The notes: generated by a model not told the origin, from the sequence alone. 44,131 nt of DNA from Acidimicrobiales bacterium (GCA_030681555.1 JAUXRW010000113.1:1-44131), one strand, 5' to 3'. Counted from the stretch's first letter, positions 30,723 to 39,422 are shown. Made by a program: numbers and translations.

Positions 30723-33308
30723 CTACGACGTGACGGTTACCCGCGGTAGGGCCTCATTGCGTCTCGTGGCGGCGCCCCGCCGTCGAGGCACCCGACGGCC
30801 CAGCGCTCGCACGACGGACCAGCCGAGGGTGCCGACGGCGAGGCTGCCCAGCAGCGCGACCACCGGGCCGAAGCGATCGTCGAGCGGCGGGAACACCTGC
30901 CAGTGCGTGAGGTAGGTGGAGAGCGACCCGGCCGCGACGGCGCCGATCACGCGGGTGGCCGGGCGGATCAGCGGGAGGCTCGGCAGCCACAGGAGCAGCA
31001 GCATCCCGACGACGACGAAGATCTCGCGCTGAGGCTCCCCGAAGTAGCCCGGCACGCTCGCCAGCACGACGGCGGACAGCAGCAGGCGATCGCGAGCGCG
31101 GCCGGCCTGGGCGGCCGCCCAGCCGATGGCGAACATCCAGGAGATGTCGTGCGGTCGGATGTCGTGCGGTTCGACCACCGGCAGGTCGATCACGTGGAAG
31201 CGCACGAGGAGGCCCGCCGTCAGCACGCCGAGCGGGAACCCGAAGCGGTGGCGGCGCTCCAGGCCACGCACCGCCGGCACGGCGAGGAGCAGCCCGAGCG
31301 GCACCAGGATCTGGACGACCGACTCGATGTACCAGTACCCGCCGTGGGCGTCGTCGCCGCCGAGCCAGCCGTTCAGCAGCAGCACGTGGGTCAGGTGGAT
31401 CCGCTCGTCGAGCAGGCTGGCGAAGGCCAGCCACGCCATGCTCGGCACGGCGACGCGGGCGATGCTGCGGGCCCGGTCGGCCGAGCCGACCTGGAAGCGG
31501 GTGAAGTTGTAGCCCGCGATGGCGAGGAGGAGGTGGGCCCCACCGAGCAGGTTGAAGAGCTTGATGTGGGTGCCGACCACCAGCACGATCGCGATCGCCC
31601 GCAGCACCACGCTGGTCTCGGTGCGGACGACGAAGCGCCGCGGGCGGCGGACCGCCGCGAGGTCGCGGATCGGGGTGACGTGCCAGTCCGGCGGCAGCTC
31701 GCTGAGGGCCTCCTCGAGCGCGATCGAGACCTCCACGTACGACATCGAGTCGCCACCGAGGCTGACGAAGGTGTCGGAGGGGGCGATGGGCACGCCCGAG
31801 AGGACGTGGGCGAAGGCCCGGTGGACGTCCGGGTGGATCTCGGGGTGGGGGGCCGGACCGCCGGGCGACGGCGGGACGGTGGGTACGTCGGCCGGGGCGG
31901 CCAGGGCGGCCAGGGCGAGGGCGCCCACGGCGGCGTGGTCGGGCTTGCCGTTCGGTCGCCGGGGCAGCTCGGCGACCGGCACCACGACCAGGCGTGAGGT
32001 GGGGAGACGGCAGGCACCGCCCAGGAGCTCGACGACGGCGCTGACCTGGCGCTCGCCCTCGACCGCCACGAACAGCCGCTGGTCGTCGCTGGTGCAGAGT
32101 GCGGCGAACCCCGCCTGGCCGAGCAGGCGCTCCAGGTGCTCGAGGTCGAGGCGCAGCCCGAAGACCTTGGCGAACCGGGTGCGGCGCCCCACCACCTCGA
32201 ACAGGCCGTCGGCCGTGCGTCGGGCCAGATCGCCCGTGGCGAGCGCGTCGACCGTCGGGCCGAGGGCGAGGTCGGCCGGCTCCTCGGCGTAGCCCAACAT
32301 CACGTTGGCGCCCCGGTAGACGAGCTCGCCCACGTCCGGGTCGTCGTGGCCCTCCACCGGCGCCAGCTCGAAGGACCCTCCGGGGATGGGGCGCCCGATG
32401 GCGGAGGGGTGCGCCTCCGCCAGGTGCGGCGGCAGGTAGGCCATGCGGGCCGTCGCCTCCGTCTGCCCGTACATGACCACCAGGTCCCAGCCGTCGCGCC
32501 GGCCCTGGCGCGCCAGTGCCCGCACCCGCTCCGGGTCGAGGCGCCCGCCGGCCTGGGTGACGAAGCGCAGGCTCGTGAGGTCGAGCGACTCGAAGCCCGA
32601 CCGTTCCAGGAGATCGAACGTGAAGGGGACGCCGGCCAGGTTGGTGGCGCCGTACCGCCGGGCGTCGTCCCAGAAGCAGCGATCGACCACCGACCGGTCG
32701 GTGACGATGAGCGCGGCGCCCGCCAGCAGGTGGCTGTGGATGACGGAGAGGCCGTAGCAGTACGCCATCGGCAGGGACGTCACGCCCACGTCGTCGGGCC
32801 CGAGGCCGAGGTACTCGACGATGGCCTCGGCGTTCGCCTGGAGGTTGGCTCGCGACAGGCGGACGAGCTTGGACGAGCCGGTGGAGCCCGAGGTGCAGAG
32901 GAGCAGGGCCAGGTCCGGGTGGAGCTCGTGGCTCCTCGCGGCCTGCCGCTCGGTGAGCTCCCATCCGGAGCGGACGCCCACGATGACGTCGGGGTCGTAG
33001 GCCGAGATGAAGCCGTCGACCGTGGGGTCGTCGTCCCCCGGCACCAGCAGCACCGGGTGCCCGGCGCTCAGCGCGCCGAGGTACCAGACGAGCGCGTCGA
33101 GCCGGTTGGCACCGGCGATCAGCACGAGCCGGGGCTCGGCCCCGAGCTGGGCGGCCGCTCGCGCGACCCGGTCGGCCAGGTCCTCGTAGGAGAGGAGCAG
33201 CCCATCCGGTGTCGCCACGGCAAGCCGGCCGCCGTGGCGCCGGAGGTCGCTCGCGAACGAGACGGCGCAGCGCTTCGCCGCGAGCGGCGCCGGTTCTAGC
33301 AGGGTCAC
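30723..33308 (-). CDS. AMP-binding (adenylation) - carrier - membrane acyltransferase-3 fusion protein
   Basis: This 861-residue three-part protein has an adenylation domain at residues 15-460: the P-loop-like LLLCTSGSTGSSKLVRLSRA, VMYGQTEATARM, ATGDLARR and the C-terminal lysine in RRPNGKPDHAAV. A carrier domain (about 490-550) has the phosphopantetheine serine in VSLGGDSMSYVEV. About ten TM segments of the acyltransferase-3 family follow (570-845), with the conserved His in VVGTHIKLF. The logic is to activate an acid with ATP, load it on the carrier and hand it to a membrane or extracytoplasmic acceptor. This resembles the DltA-DltC-DltB system in one chain, although DltB is an MBOAT. GTG 33308 follows a -10-like TAACGT (33316-33321, leaderless). 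Substrate unknown. Confidence 0.88.
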   Translation of the reverse strand: MTLLEPAPLAAKRCAVSFASDLRRHGGRLAVATPDGLLLSYEDLADRVARAAAQLGAEPRLVLIAGANRLDALVWYLGALSAGHPVLLVPGDDDPTVDGFISAYDPDVIVGVRSGWELTERQAARSHELHPDLALLLCTSGSTGSSKLVRLSRANLQANAEAIVEYLGLGPDDVGVTSLPMAYCYGLSVIHSHLLAGAALIVTDRSVVDRCFWDDARRYGATNLAGVPFTFDLLERSGFESLDLTSLRFVTQAGGRLDPERVRALARQGRRDGWDLVVMYGQTEATARMAYLPPHLAEAHPSAIGRPIPGGSFELAPVEGHDDPDVGELVYRGANVMLGYAEEPADLALGPTVDALATGDLARRTADGLFEVVGRRTRFAKVFGLRLDLEHLERLLGQAGFAALCTSDDQRLFVAVEGERQVSAVVELLGGACRLPTSRLVVVPVAELPRRPNGKPDHAAVGALALAALAAPADVPTVPPSPGGPAPHPEIHPDVHRAFAHVLSGVPIAPSDTFVSLGGDSMSYVEVSIALEEALSELPPDWHVTPIRDLAAVRRPRRFVVRTETSVVLRAIAIVLVVGTHIKLFNLLGGAHLLLAIAGYNFTRFQVGSADRARSIARVAVPSMAWLAFASLLDERIHLTHVLLLNGWLGGDDAHGGYWYIESVVQILVPLGLLLAVPAVRGLERRHRFGFPLGVLTAGLLVRFHVIDLPVVEPHDIRPHDISWMFAIGWAAAQAGRARDRLLLSAVVLASVPGYFGEPQREIFVVVGMLLLLWLPSLPLIRPATRVIGAVAAGSLSTYLTHWQVFPPLDDRFGPVVALLGSLAVGTLGWSVVRALGRRVPRRRGAATRRNEALPRVTVTS

Positions 33309-33355
33309 CCGCTAGACGTTAGTAGGCCTCCCTAATGTCCGGCCAGGTCTCTTGG

Positions 33356-33556
33356 TCACGGATCGTTGCGCAGCGAGCGGCTCAGCAGATAGGCGCGCAC
33401 GAAGGCCGTCACGGCGATGGCGAACATCACCGCCTTGCCGGCGGGTGCCTCGATGACGACCACCATCATGATGGCCACCACCACCACGAGGGAGATGATC
33501 GCCAGCCCGATCCGGATCTTGCGGCGATCGAGCTCGGGTGGGGTGACGTCGGCCAT
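33356..33556 (-). CDS. small two-TM membrane protein
   Basis: The 66-residue protein starts MADVTPPELDRRKIRIGLAI. Two hydrophobic segments (about residues 16-36 and 42-58) are separated by EAPAGK, and it ends RSLRNDP. Codon bias supports coding. It lies upstream of the adenylation-acyltransferase gene on the same strand, about 50 bases away. Function unknown. Confidence 0.65.
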   Translation of the reverse strand: MADVTPPELDRRKIRIGLAIISLVVVVAIMMVVVIEAPAGKAVMFAIAVTAFVRAYLLSRSLRNDP

Positions 33557-33621
33557 GGCGCATTCTGGCCCAAGGGGTCGACCGCGCCGTGGGCTCCGTC
33601 AGATACCCATCAGGCTTGTGA

Positions 33622-33670
33622 CGGCGACATGGCGACTGCTTGAACGCCTCGGTTCACCGCGGCGACATGG
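33622..33670. promoter_or_regulatory. repeat-bearing control region upstream of amt
   Basis: CGGCGACATGG occurs twice as a direct repeat (33622-33632 and 33660-33670). Between them sits an inverted repeat TGAAC-N6-GTTCA (33641-33656). The array is 80 bases before the amt start codon and could bind a nitrogen regulator. It does not match the known GlnR box. Confidence 0.4.
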
Positions 33671-33752
33671 GCGTGTGACACCCCTTCCTTAGGTTCAGCG
33701 TCGGGTCAGACAACACGGTCGGCGGCCCGTTCTCGTGCCGAAAGGAAGGTGC

Positions 33753-35432
33753 ATGACCTCTCGTCCCCGCTCCCGAATGCCCGGAGGGGCAGCGCTGCAG
33801 ACGAAGGTTCTCGCGGGCCTCGGCGTCGCCGGTGCTGCCCTCCTGGCCTTCCCAGCCGTGGCCGGCGCCCAGGACGTGGACCCGGTCGAGGCGGTCGAGA
33901 CGCTCGGCAAGCAGACGAACCTGCTGTGGGTGATCCTCGGCGCCATCCTTGTGATCTTCATGCAGGCCGGTTTCGCCCTCGTCGAGACCGGCTTCTGCCG
34001 GGCCAAGCACGCCGCCCACGTGGTGAGCACGAACTTCGCCATCTTCGGCCTCGGGTTCGTGGGGTACTACCTGGTCGGCTACGGCCTCATGTTCGGCGGG
34101 TACTCCGTGCCGCTGATCGGGTTCGACAACGCCCCTGGTGACGCGATGATCGGCAGCGGCAACTGGATCTTCTTGTGGAAGGGCGGCTTCGGCCTTACCG
34201 ACATGGCCGGACAGGGTGCCGGAGGCGCCGCCGCCATCGGCTTCTTCCTCTACATGGTGGCCTTCATGGACACCGTGGCCACGATCCCCACCGGGGCCAT
34301 GGCCGAACGGTGGAAGTGGAACGCCTTCGTGGGTTGGGGCCTCTTCTGCGGCGCTATCTACTACCCGCTGTTCGGCGCCTGGACCTGGGGCGGCGGTTGG
34401 CTGGCCAAGCTCGGCGACTCCGCCGACCTGGGCTTCGGCTACGTCGACTTCGCCGGCTCCGGGGTCGTGCACTCCGTCGGCGCCGCCGCCGGCCTGGCCG
34501 GGGCCATCGTCCTCGGGCCCCGCATCGGCAAGTTCAACAAGGACGGCTCGGCCAACACCATCCCGGGCCACCACATCCCGATGGCAATGCTCGGATGCTT
34601 CATCCTGCTGTTCGGCTGGTTCGGCTTCAACGCCGCCTCGACGTTCGCGGCAACCGACGTGCAGTTCGCGGTCGTGGCCACCAACACGGCGCTGGCCGGA
34701 GCCTTCGGCGCCGTGGTCTCGATGTTCTACATGCAGATGAAGACCGGCAAGCCGGACCCCGGGATGATGGTGAACGGCATGCTCGGTGGCCTCGTGGCCA
34801 TCACTGCGCCGTGTGCCTTCGTCGACCCGTGGGCAGCAGCGGTCATCGGCTCCATCGCCGGTGTGCTCATCCCCTGGGCGGCCGGTTTCATCGAGCGTCG
34901 CGGCATCGACGACCCGGTCGGCGCGGTCGCCGTGCACGGCGTCGGCGGCGGGTTCGGTGTGCTCGCCGTGGGCCTGTTCTCGAACGGCACCTACGGTGCC
35001 GGCTGGAACGCCACCACGGAAGGCGCGGCGGCGGAGTCTGGTCTCGGTGTGATGGGCATCTTCGGCGGCGACTTCGAGGTGGGCCTGCGCCAGCTCGGTG
35101 CCCAGGCCATCGGCGTGCTGACGATCTGGACGGTGATCTTCGGGATCGCCTTTCTCTTCTTCACGATCCAGAACGCAGTGATGAAGGGCGGGATCCGTCC
35201 CTCGGCGGACGTGGAGATGGCCGGCATGGACATCCCGGAGATGGGTGCTCTCGCCTACCCGGAGTTCGAGCTCGCGATCGAGGGGAGCGACCCGGAGATC
35301 GGGGAGCGGGCCCTCGTCGGCTCGTCCCGAGGGAGCGAGCCGGAGGCCACGCCGGCGACCAGCACCGGGTTCACCACACCCGGCGACGGCACGACCCCGC
35401 CTCCGGGCCCGCGGCCCTACGGCGGCAGCTAG
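33753..35432 (+). CDS. amt: ammonium transporter (Amt family)
   Basis: The 559-residue protein has an N-terminal signal-like segment (residues about 14-40, ending AVAGAQ) and 11 TM segments. Amt signatures are present: FALVETGFCRAKHAAHVV, DTVATIPTGAMAERWKWNAF, YVDFAGSGVVHSVGAAAGLA (first pore His) and GAVAVHGVGGGFGVLAVGLF (second pore His). The tail of about 85 residues after the last TM is long, acidic and then Pro/Gly/Thr-rich. ATG 33753 follows AAGGAAGG; GTG 33735 is less likely. No glnK lies beside it. The next gene is instead an antiporter fused to GlnD-like sensor domains. Its upstream region carries a repeat array (33622-33670). Confidence 0.92.
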   Translation: MTSRPRSRMPGGAALQTKVLAGLGVAGAALLAFPAVAGAQDVDPVEAVETLGKQTNLLWVILGAILVIFMQAGFALVETGFCRAKHAAHVVSTNFAIFGLGFVGYYLVGYGLMFGGYSVPLIGFDNAPGDAMIGSGNWIFLWKGGFGLTDMAGQGAGGAAAIGFFLYMVAFMDTVATIPTGAMAERWKWNAFVGWGLFCGAIYYPLFGAWTWGGGWLAKLGDSADLGFGYVDFAGSGVVHSVGAAAGLAGAIVLGPRIGKFNKDGSANTIPGHHIPMAMLGCFILLFGWFGFNAASTFAATDVQFAVVATNTALAGAFGAVVSMFYMQMKTGKPDPGMMVNGMLGGLVAITAPCAFVDPWAAAVIGSIAGVLIPWAAGFIERRGIDDPVGAVAVHGVGGGFGVLAVGLFSNGTYGAGWNATTEGAAAESGLGVMGIFGGDFEVGLRQLGAQAIGVLTIWTVIFGIAFLFFTIQNAVMKGGIRPSADVEMAGMDIPEMGALAYPEFELAIEGSDPEIGERALVGSSRGSEPEATPATSTGFTTPGDGTTPPPGPRPYGGS

Positions 35433-35455
35433 ACCACACTCCCCCTCCAGGCGCA

Positions 35456-35490
35456 TCCGGGCGGGCACGGCAGGGGCGTGCCCGCCCGGA
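35456..35490 (+). terminator. strong hairpin between amt and the antiporter-GlnD fusion
   Basis: TCCGGGCGGGCACG (35456-35469) and CGTGCCCGCCCGGA (35477-35490) are perfect 14-bp arms around a seven-base loop. There is no T-tract. It may terminate amt transcription or tune readthrough into the next gene, which starts 44 bases later without an obvious promoter. Confidence 0.6.
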
Positions 35491-35533
35491 GCGCGCCTCG
35501 AAACGAAACCGTCTGACCCCTGACTGACGAGCC

Positions 35534-38239
35534 ATGGACATCGCCGAGATCCTCCGCCACATCCTGATCGTGCTGGTGGCCGCCAAGGTGGCAGCCGAGG
35601 TGGCCGAGCGCGTGGGCATCCCTGCCGTGGTGGGCGAGATCGTCGCTGGGATCCTGGTGGGCCCGTCGGTGCTGAACGCGGTCGGTGGCAACGACGAGGT
35701 CCTCCGCACCCTCGGCGAGATCGGGGTCATCCTCCTCCTCCTCGATGTGGGGATGGAGATGGACCTGCGGGAGCTCGGCAAGGTCGGGCGCACCTCGCTG
35801 CTCGTGGCCACCATCGGGGTGGTGGCGCCGATGGTCCTCGGCATCGGTGCCATGCAGCTCATGGGTGAGGACGGCAAGACCGCCTTGTTCGTCGGCGCCG
35901 CGCTGACGGCCACGAGCGTCGGCATCACTGCCCGCGTGTTCGGCGACCTGCGGGCCCTGGCCACGAGAGAGGCCCGGATCGTGCTGGGCGCGGCGGTTGC
36001 TGACGACGTGATGGGGCTCATCGTGCTCACCGTCGTCGTACGGCTCGTCACCGAGGGCTCCGTGTCCGTCCTCTCCGTGGCCGGGATCATCGGCGTGGCC
36101 CTGCTCTTCCTGGTGGTCGGCGGCCTCGTGGGCCTCCGGGTGGCGCCGCCCCTGTTCGCCGCCATCGAGCGCGTCTCCCGGTCGACCGGCACGCTGGTCG
36201 CGCTGGCCCTCGCCTTCACGCTGGCCTTCGCGGAGCTGGCGGACCTGGCCAAGCTGGCGCCCATCGTCGGCGCCTTCGTCGCCGGGATCGCGCTGACCCG
36301 CACACGCGAGTCGCCGCGGATCCGGCGGGAGCTCGGTCCTGTCGGCCACCTGTTCATCCCCGTGTTCTTCCTGCAGATCGGCATCGACGCCGACGTCGGC
36401 CGGTTCTTCGACGGGCGCGTCCTCCTCGACGCCGGGATCCTGCTCGTGGCCGCCGTGGTCGGGAAGCTGCTGTCCCCCCTCGGGGCGATCGGCGCCGCCG
36501 GCGACAAGCCCCTCATCGGGCTCGGGATGCTCCCCCGCGGCGAGGTGGGCTTGATCTTCGCCACGCTCGGCCTCCAGAACGGGGTGCTGGGCGAGGACCT
36601 CTACGCCGCGCTCCTGCTCGTCGTCCTCGTGACCACGCTGGTGGCGCCGCAGCTGCTGAAGGTCCGCTACGCCAAGCTGCGCGGCGCGACGAGGCCCGTG
36701 ACCACGCCGGCCGACGCCCCGACGCCCGACGGCGGGTGGCTCGCCGTGTCCGCCGATCAGGTGCACGTCACCTCCCGACCACCGGACCACCTCGCCCCGA
36801 TGCTCGGCCTCGACGCCGCCATCGCCCTCGCCCGGCGCCGCCCCACCGACGACCTGCTGGCCTGGCTCGACGACGCCGAGCCGGTGCCGACGTGGACGCC
36901 GGAGCTCACGGACAAGCTGCTCGACGTCATCGAGCGAGGAAACGCCCGGTCATGGCGGTTCGTGGAGCTCTCCCACCTGTTCGATCGCGCGCTGCCAGAG
37001 CTGGCGGACGCCCTGCGGACCCGCCGCCGGGACGGCTTCTCCCTCGATCCGCTCGACCACCACCGCTTCGAGAGCATGGAACGGCTGCGGATGCTCGACG
37101 GCGACGACCCCGTCGCCCAGGAGCTGCGCCAGCTGGCCGAGATCGACCACCTGTTCCTCGCCACGTTCCTCGCCGAGGCCTTCGAGGACGACCTGGATCC
37201 CGAAGCCTCGGTGGTCGTGACGCTCACGAAGCTCCGGCTGCCGGAGGCCGATCGGCGCGCCGTCCTCGAGCTGTTCCACGATCGCGACCTCCTGTGGTCC
37301 GCGGCCCATCGCCCCGGCGGCCTCGGCGAGGAGCCCGTGCTCCAGCTGGCCGCCCATCTCGACGACCCGGACCGCGCCCGCGCCCTCTACGCCCTCAGCG
37401 CCCTGCGCGCCCCGGACCCGGAGCGATGGGAGATGGAACGGCTGCGCACCCTGCACGAGCTCGTGCAGGCCGCGCTGGCCGACGACGAGCTGGTGGGCTC
37501 CGACGCGAGGACGATCGTCGAGGCCCGCCGGCTGCGGGCGGGCGAGCTGGCCGGCGACTCGCCCGGGGCCCGACAGAGGCTCGAGCTGGCGCCACGGGCC
37601 TACGTCCTGCGCACCCCGCCCGAGGCCCTCGCCCGACACGCCGTCCTGCTGGACCCCGTCCCCGCCACCCGCCCCCGCCTCCGGGTGCTGCCCGCCGATG
37701 ACCGCTGGTGGCTGGACGTGGCGTGGCACGACCGCCCGGGGCTGCTCGCGGGGCTGACGCACGCCCTCGCGAAAATCGAGATGGCGGTCGACGACGCCGT
37801 CCTGGCGACGTGGCCAGACGGCGCAGTGCTCGACTCGTTCCTCGTCCGAGCGAAGGGGCCCATTGACGAAGCCGCGCTGCTGGCGGCCATCGAGACGGCC
37901 ACCGCCGCGCCCCTGGCGTCCATGCCCCTACCGGAGGCGGAGGTCGATGTCGACCACCACGCGTCCCCCTGGCACACCATCTGCGAGGTGCGCTGCCCGG
38001 ACCGTCCAGGGCTGCTGGCTGCGCTGGCGACAGCGTTCGCGGCCGCCGGGATCGAGGTGCGGTCAGCCCACGCGACGCTGGCCGACGACCTTGCGATCGA
38101 CCGGTTCGAGGTGACCGACCGTGCCGGGGCCAAGCTGGGTCCGGACCACGAGGAGCGCCTGCGGCAGCTCGTGCGCGCCGGCGTGACCGTGCGGCGCCGG
38201 CGCCTCGGGCGCGGCCTGGCCGTGAAAGCGTTGGCCTGA
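35534..38239 (+). CDS. CPA2 cation/proton antiporter fused to GlnD-like degenerate HD region and two ACT domains
   Basis: In this 901-residue protein, residues 1-385 are a complete CPA2 antiporter: VAERVGIPAVVGEIVAGILV, the ion-binding AVADDVMGLIVLTV (tandem Asp), LAPIVGAFVAGIALTRTRES and GMLPRGEVGLIFATLGL. Residues 430-690 resemble the helical and HD region of GlnD uridylyltransferase (LFDRALPELADALRTRRRDG, then HHRFESMERLRML), but LLHDIGKG-type metal ligands are absent (TFLAEAFEDD in their place). Residues 727-790 and 815-885 are two ACT domains (AWHDRPGLLAGLTHALAKIE; VRCPDRPGLLAALATAFAAA), as at the GlnD C-terminus where glutamine is sensed. No nucleotidyltransferase domain is present. It follows amt, suggesting ion exchange gated by nitrogen status. 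Confidence 0.88.
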   Translation: MDIAEILRHILIVLVAAKVAAEVAERVGIPAVVGEIVAGILVGPSVLNAVGGNDEVLRTLGEIGVILLLLDVGMEMDLRELGKVGRTSLLVATIGVVAPMVLGIGAMQLMGEDGKTALFVGAALTATSVGITARVFGDLRALATREARIVLGAAVADDVMGLIVLTVVVRLVTEGSVSVLSVAGIIGVALLFLVVGGLVGLRVAPPLFAAIERVSRSTGTLVALALAFTLAFAELADLAKLAPIVGAFVAGIALTRTRESPRIRRELGPVGHLFIPVFFLQIGIDADVGRFFDGRVLLDAGILLVAAVVGKLLSPLGAIGAAGDKPLIGLGMLPRGEVGLIFATLGLQNGVLGEDLYAALLLVVLVTTLVAPQLLKVRYAKLRGATRPVTTPADAPTPDGGWLAVSADQVHVTSRPPDHLAPMLGLDAAIALARRRPTDDLLAWLDDAEPVPTWTPELTDKLLDVIERGNARSWRFVELSHLFDRALPELADALRTRRRDGFSLDPLDHHRFESMERLRMLDGDDPVAQELRQLAEIDHLFLATFLAEAFEDDLDPEASVVVTLTKLRLPEADRRAVLELFHDRDLLWSAAHRPGGLGEEPVLQLAAHLDDPDRARALYALSALRAPDPERWEMERLRTLHELVQAALADDELVGSDARTIVEARRLRAGELAGDSPGARQRLELAPRAYVLRTPPEALARHAVLLDPVPATRPRLRVLPADDRWWLDVAWHDRPGLLAGLTHALAKIEMAVDDAVLATWPDGAVLDSFLVRAKGPIDEAALLAAIETATAAPLASMPLPEAEVDVDHHASPWHTICEVRCPDRPGLLAALATAFAAAGIEVRSAHATLADDLAIDRFEVTDRAGAKLGPDHEERLRQLVRAGVTVRRRRLGRGLAVKALA

Positions 38240-38243
38240 CGAC

Positions 38244-38765
38244 TTACGGCTGGCCCTGTCGCAGCACGACGCCGCGTCGCCGCACTGCGATCAGCTCCAG
38301 CCCGAGCGGCCGGATCCTTGTGTGCAGGCGGTTCACGGCGGTGCGCAGCGCGGACGGGTGCCCACTGCCCCCGGTCGTGGCGTACGCCGCGGCGATGGCC
38401 TCGTAGCGCACCACTCGGTCGACCTGCTCGAGCAGCAGGCGCAGCACCGGTACCTGCCCCTCGCTGATCGCCACCCAGCGGTCGCCCTTGCGGAGGAGGC
38501 CGTCCTCGTCGAGCAGAGGGAGGGCGGGCGCGGGGGCGGGAGCAGCGATGCGACCGAGGCAGGCGGCCCGAGCTCGGAGGTCGTCGGGGTCGGGCGGCCA
38601 CCGGAGCCAATCCTCGAGTGGATCGAGGACGTCCGGCGGCGGTGTGCCCTGCTCGACGAGCAGCATCCGGGGGCGGCCGCGCGCGGCCAAGGCGCGACGC
38701 AGCGACTCCTCGGCGGGCCATCGGAGCACGCGCACCTGGTCGTCCTGCGCCTCGGTCCTCGTCAT
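38244..38765 (-). CDS. winged-helix (OmpR/PhoB-type C-terminal) DNA-binding protein
   Basis: The 173-residue protein starts at ATG 38765 with GAGGTG upstream. Residues about 95-170 form an OmpR-type winged helix: LLRKGDRWVAISEGQVPVLR, LLEQVDRVVRYEAIAAAYA, ALRTAVNRLHTRIRPLGLEL and the wing IAVRRRGVVL. The N-terminal 90 residues (EESLRRALAARGRPRMLLVE) look like a receiver-type alpha/beta fold without the phosphorylatable Asp, so it may be phosphorylation-independent. It converges on the antiporter-GlnD gene with four bases between the stops. Targets unknown. Confidence 0.72.
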   Translation of the reverse strand: MTRTEAQDDQVRVLRWPAEESLRRALAARGRPRMLLVEQGTPPPDVLDPLEDWLRWPPDPDDLRARAACLGRIAAPAPAPALPLLDEDGLLRKGDRWVAISEGQVPVLRLLLEQVDRVVRYEAIAAAYATTGGSGHPSALRTAVNRLHTRIRPLGLELIAVRRRGVVLRQGQP

Positions 38766-38920
38766 CGGTATCTGGCACCTCGCGTGCCGGCGCCATCGAG
38801 CCGGCTCTCTGTCGTGGGCCTGACGATACGGAGACGTGGTTTCGCCCGTGTGGGCCGGCGAGGGCGCGGCGGTTGCAGTTCGCTGAACCGTTCCTGACGA
38901 TGCCGGGCCGGTGACCAGGG

Positions 38921-39303
38921 ATGCGCGGGAGCGGGCAGGAGCGGCTCTCACCACGCGGGCGCCTGGTCATCGGCATCCTCGTGGCCAAGGCCATCGCCAA
39001 GGCGGCCGACGCCGTGTCTACATGGGGCTCGCCATCATCGCCGGCTCGTCAATCATCACCATGGGCGGTGGCGGCATCCGGCCGATGCAGGAGCGCTGGG
39101 AGTCTGCGCTGAGCCGCTACGACGAGGAGAAGCCCCGTATGCAGCAGGAGATGGAGGGTGCCTGGGAGCGCATCGAGGATCGGGTCGAAGAGGTGAAGGG
39201 CGAGGCGAAGGCGGAGCTGCAGTCTTCCGGCTCGAAGTCCGGCGCCAAGCCGGCCGCCTGGGCCAGGGCGGCTCGGCGCTCTCGGGACGGACCGATCGTG
39301 TAG
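38921..39303 (+). pseudogene. small membrane/coiled-coil protein gene with an apparent frameshift
   Basis: From ATG 38921 the frame encodes GRLVIGILVAKAIAKAADAV, an amphipathic/membrane helix. Continuation is in another frame from about 39013: YMGLAIIAGSSIITMGGGGI, then a charged helix (RMQQEMEGAWERIEDRVEEV). One base is missing between AADAV and YMGL. After KGEAKAEL (about 39220) the frame runs antisense to the convergent gene, so the true end may be earlier. It could be a pseudogene or an assembly indel. Function unknown. Confidence 0.45.
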
Positions 39304-39422
39304 GTGACGGTGCCGCACGCGTTGCTGGGGCCGCCGTACAGCGACACGACGAGCCGTTCGCCGTCCACGCTCACCGCGAAGACCGACAGGTCCTGGATGA
39401 GGTCCCCTTCTGCCATCGCCAT
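39117..39422 (-). CDS. conserved hypothetical protein, 3' end overlapping a convergent gene
   Basis: The 101-residue frame from ATG 39422 is preceded by an excellent ribosome site (GGGGGAGG, seven bases upstream). The first 65 residues (MAMAEGDLIQDLSVFAVSVD, LVVSLYGGPSNACGTVTYTI, RRAALAQAAGLAPDFEPEDC) have strong coding bias. The last 35 are Ser/Phe-rich and antisense to the charged helix of the opposite gene, so the natural C-terminus may once have been near 39225. No family recognised. Confidence 0.55.
   Translation of the reverse strand: MAMAEGDLIQDLSVFAVSVDGERLVVSLYGGPSNACGTVTYTIGPSRERRAALAQAAGLAPDFEPEDCSSAFASPFTSSTRSSMRSQAPSISCCIRGFSSS

Noticed and set aside
29104-30915. 603-codon plus-strand frame opposite the polytopic membrane protein
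   Set aside because: The minus strand shows 13 clean hydrophobic segments; this frame is His/Asp/Arg-rich antisense.
30754-32964. 736-codon Arg/Pro-rich minus-strand frame inside the adenylation-acyltransferase gene
   Set aside because: A shifted frame of the same strand, with no domain and low-complexity composition.
33557-33752. GlnR-type binding site upstream of amt
   Set aside because: The GTnAC/GAAAC spaced pattern is not present; only the unrelated CGGCGACATGG repeats are seen.
33654-35468. 604-codon minus-strand frame opposite amt
   Set aside because: Amt signatures on the plus strand are decisive.
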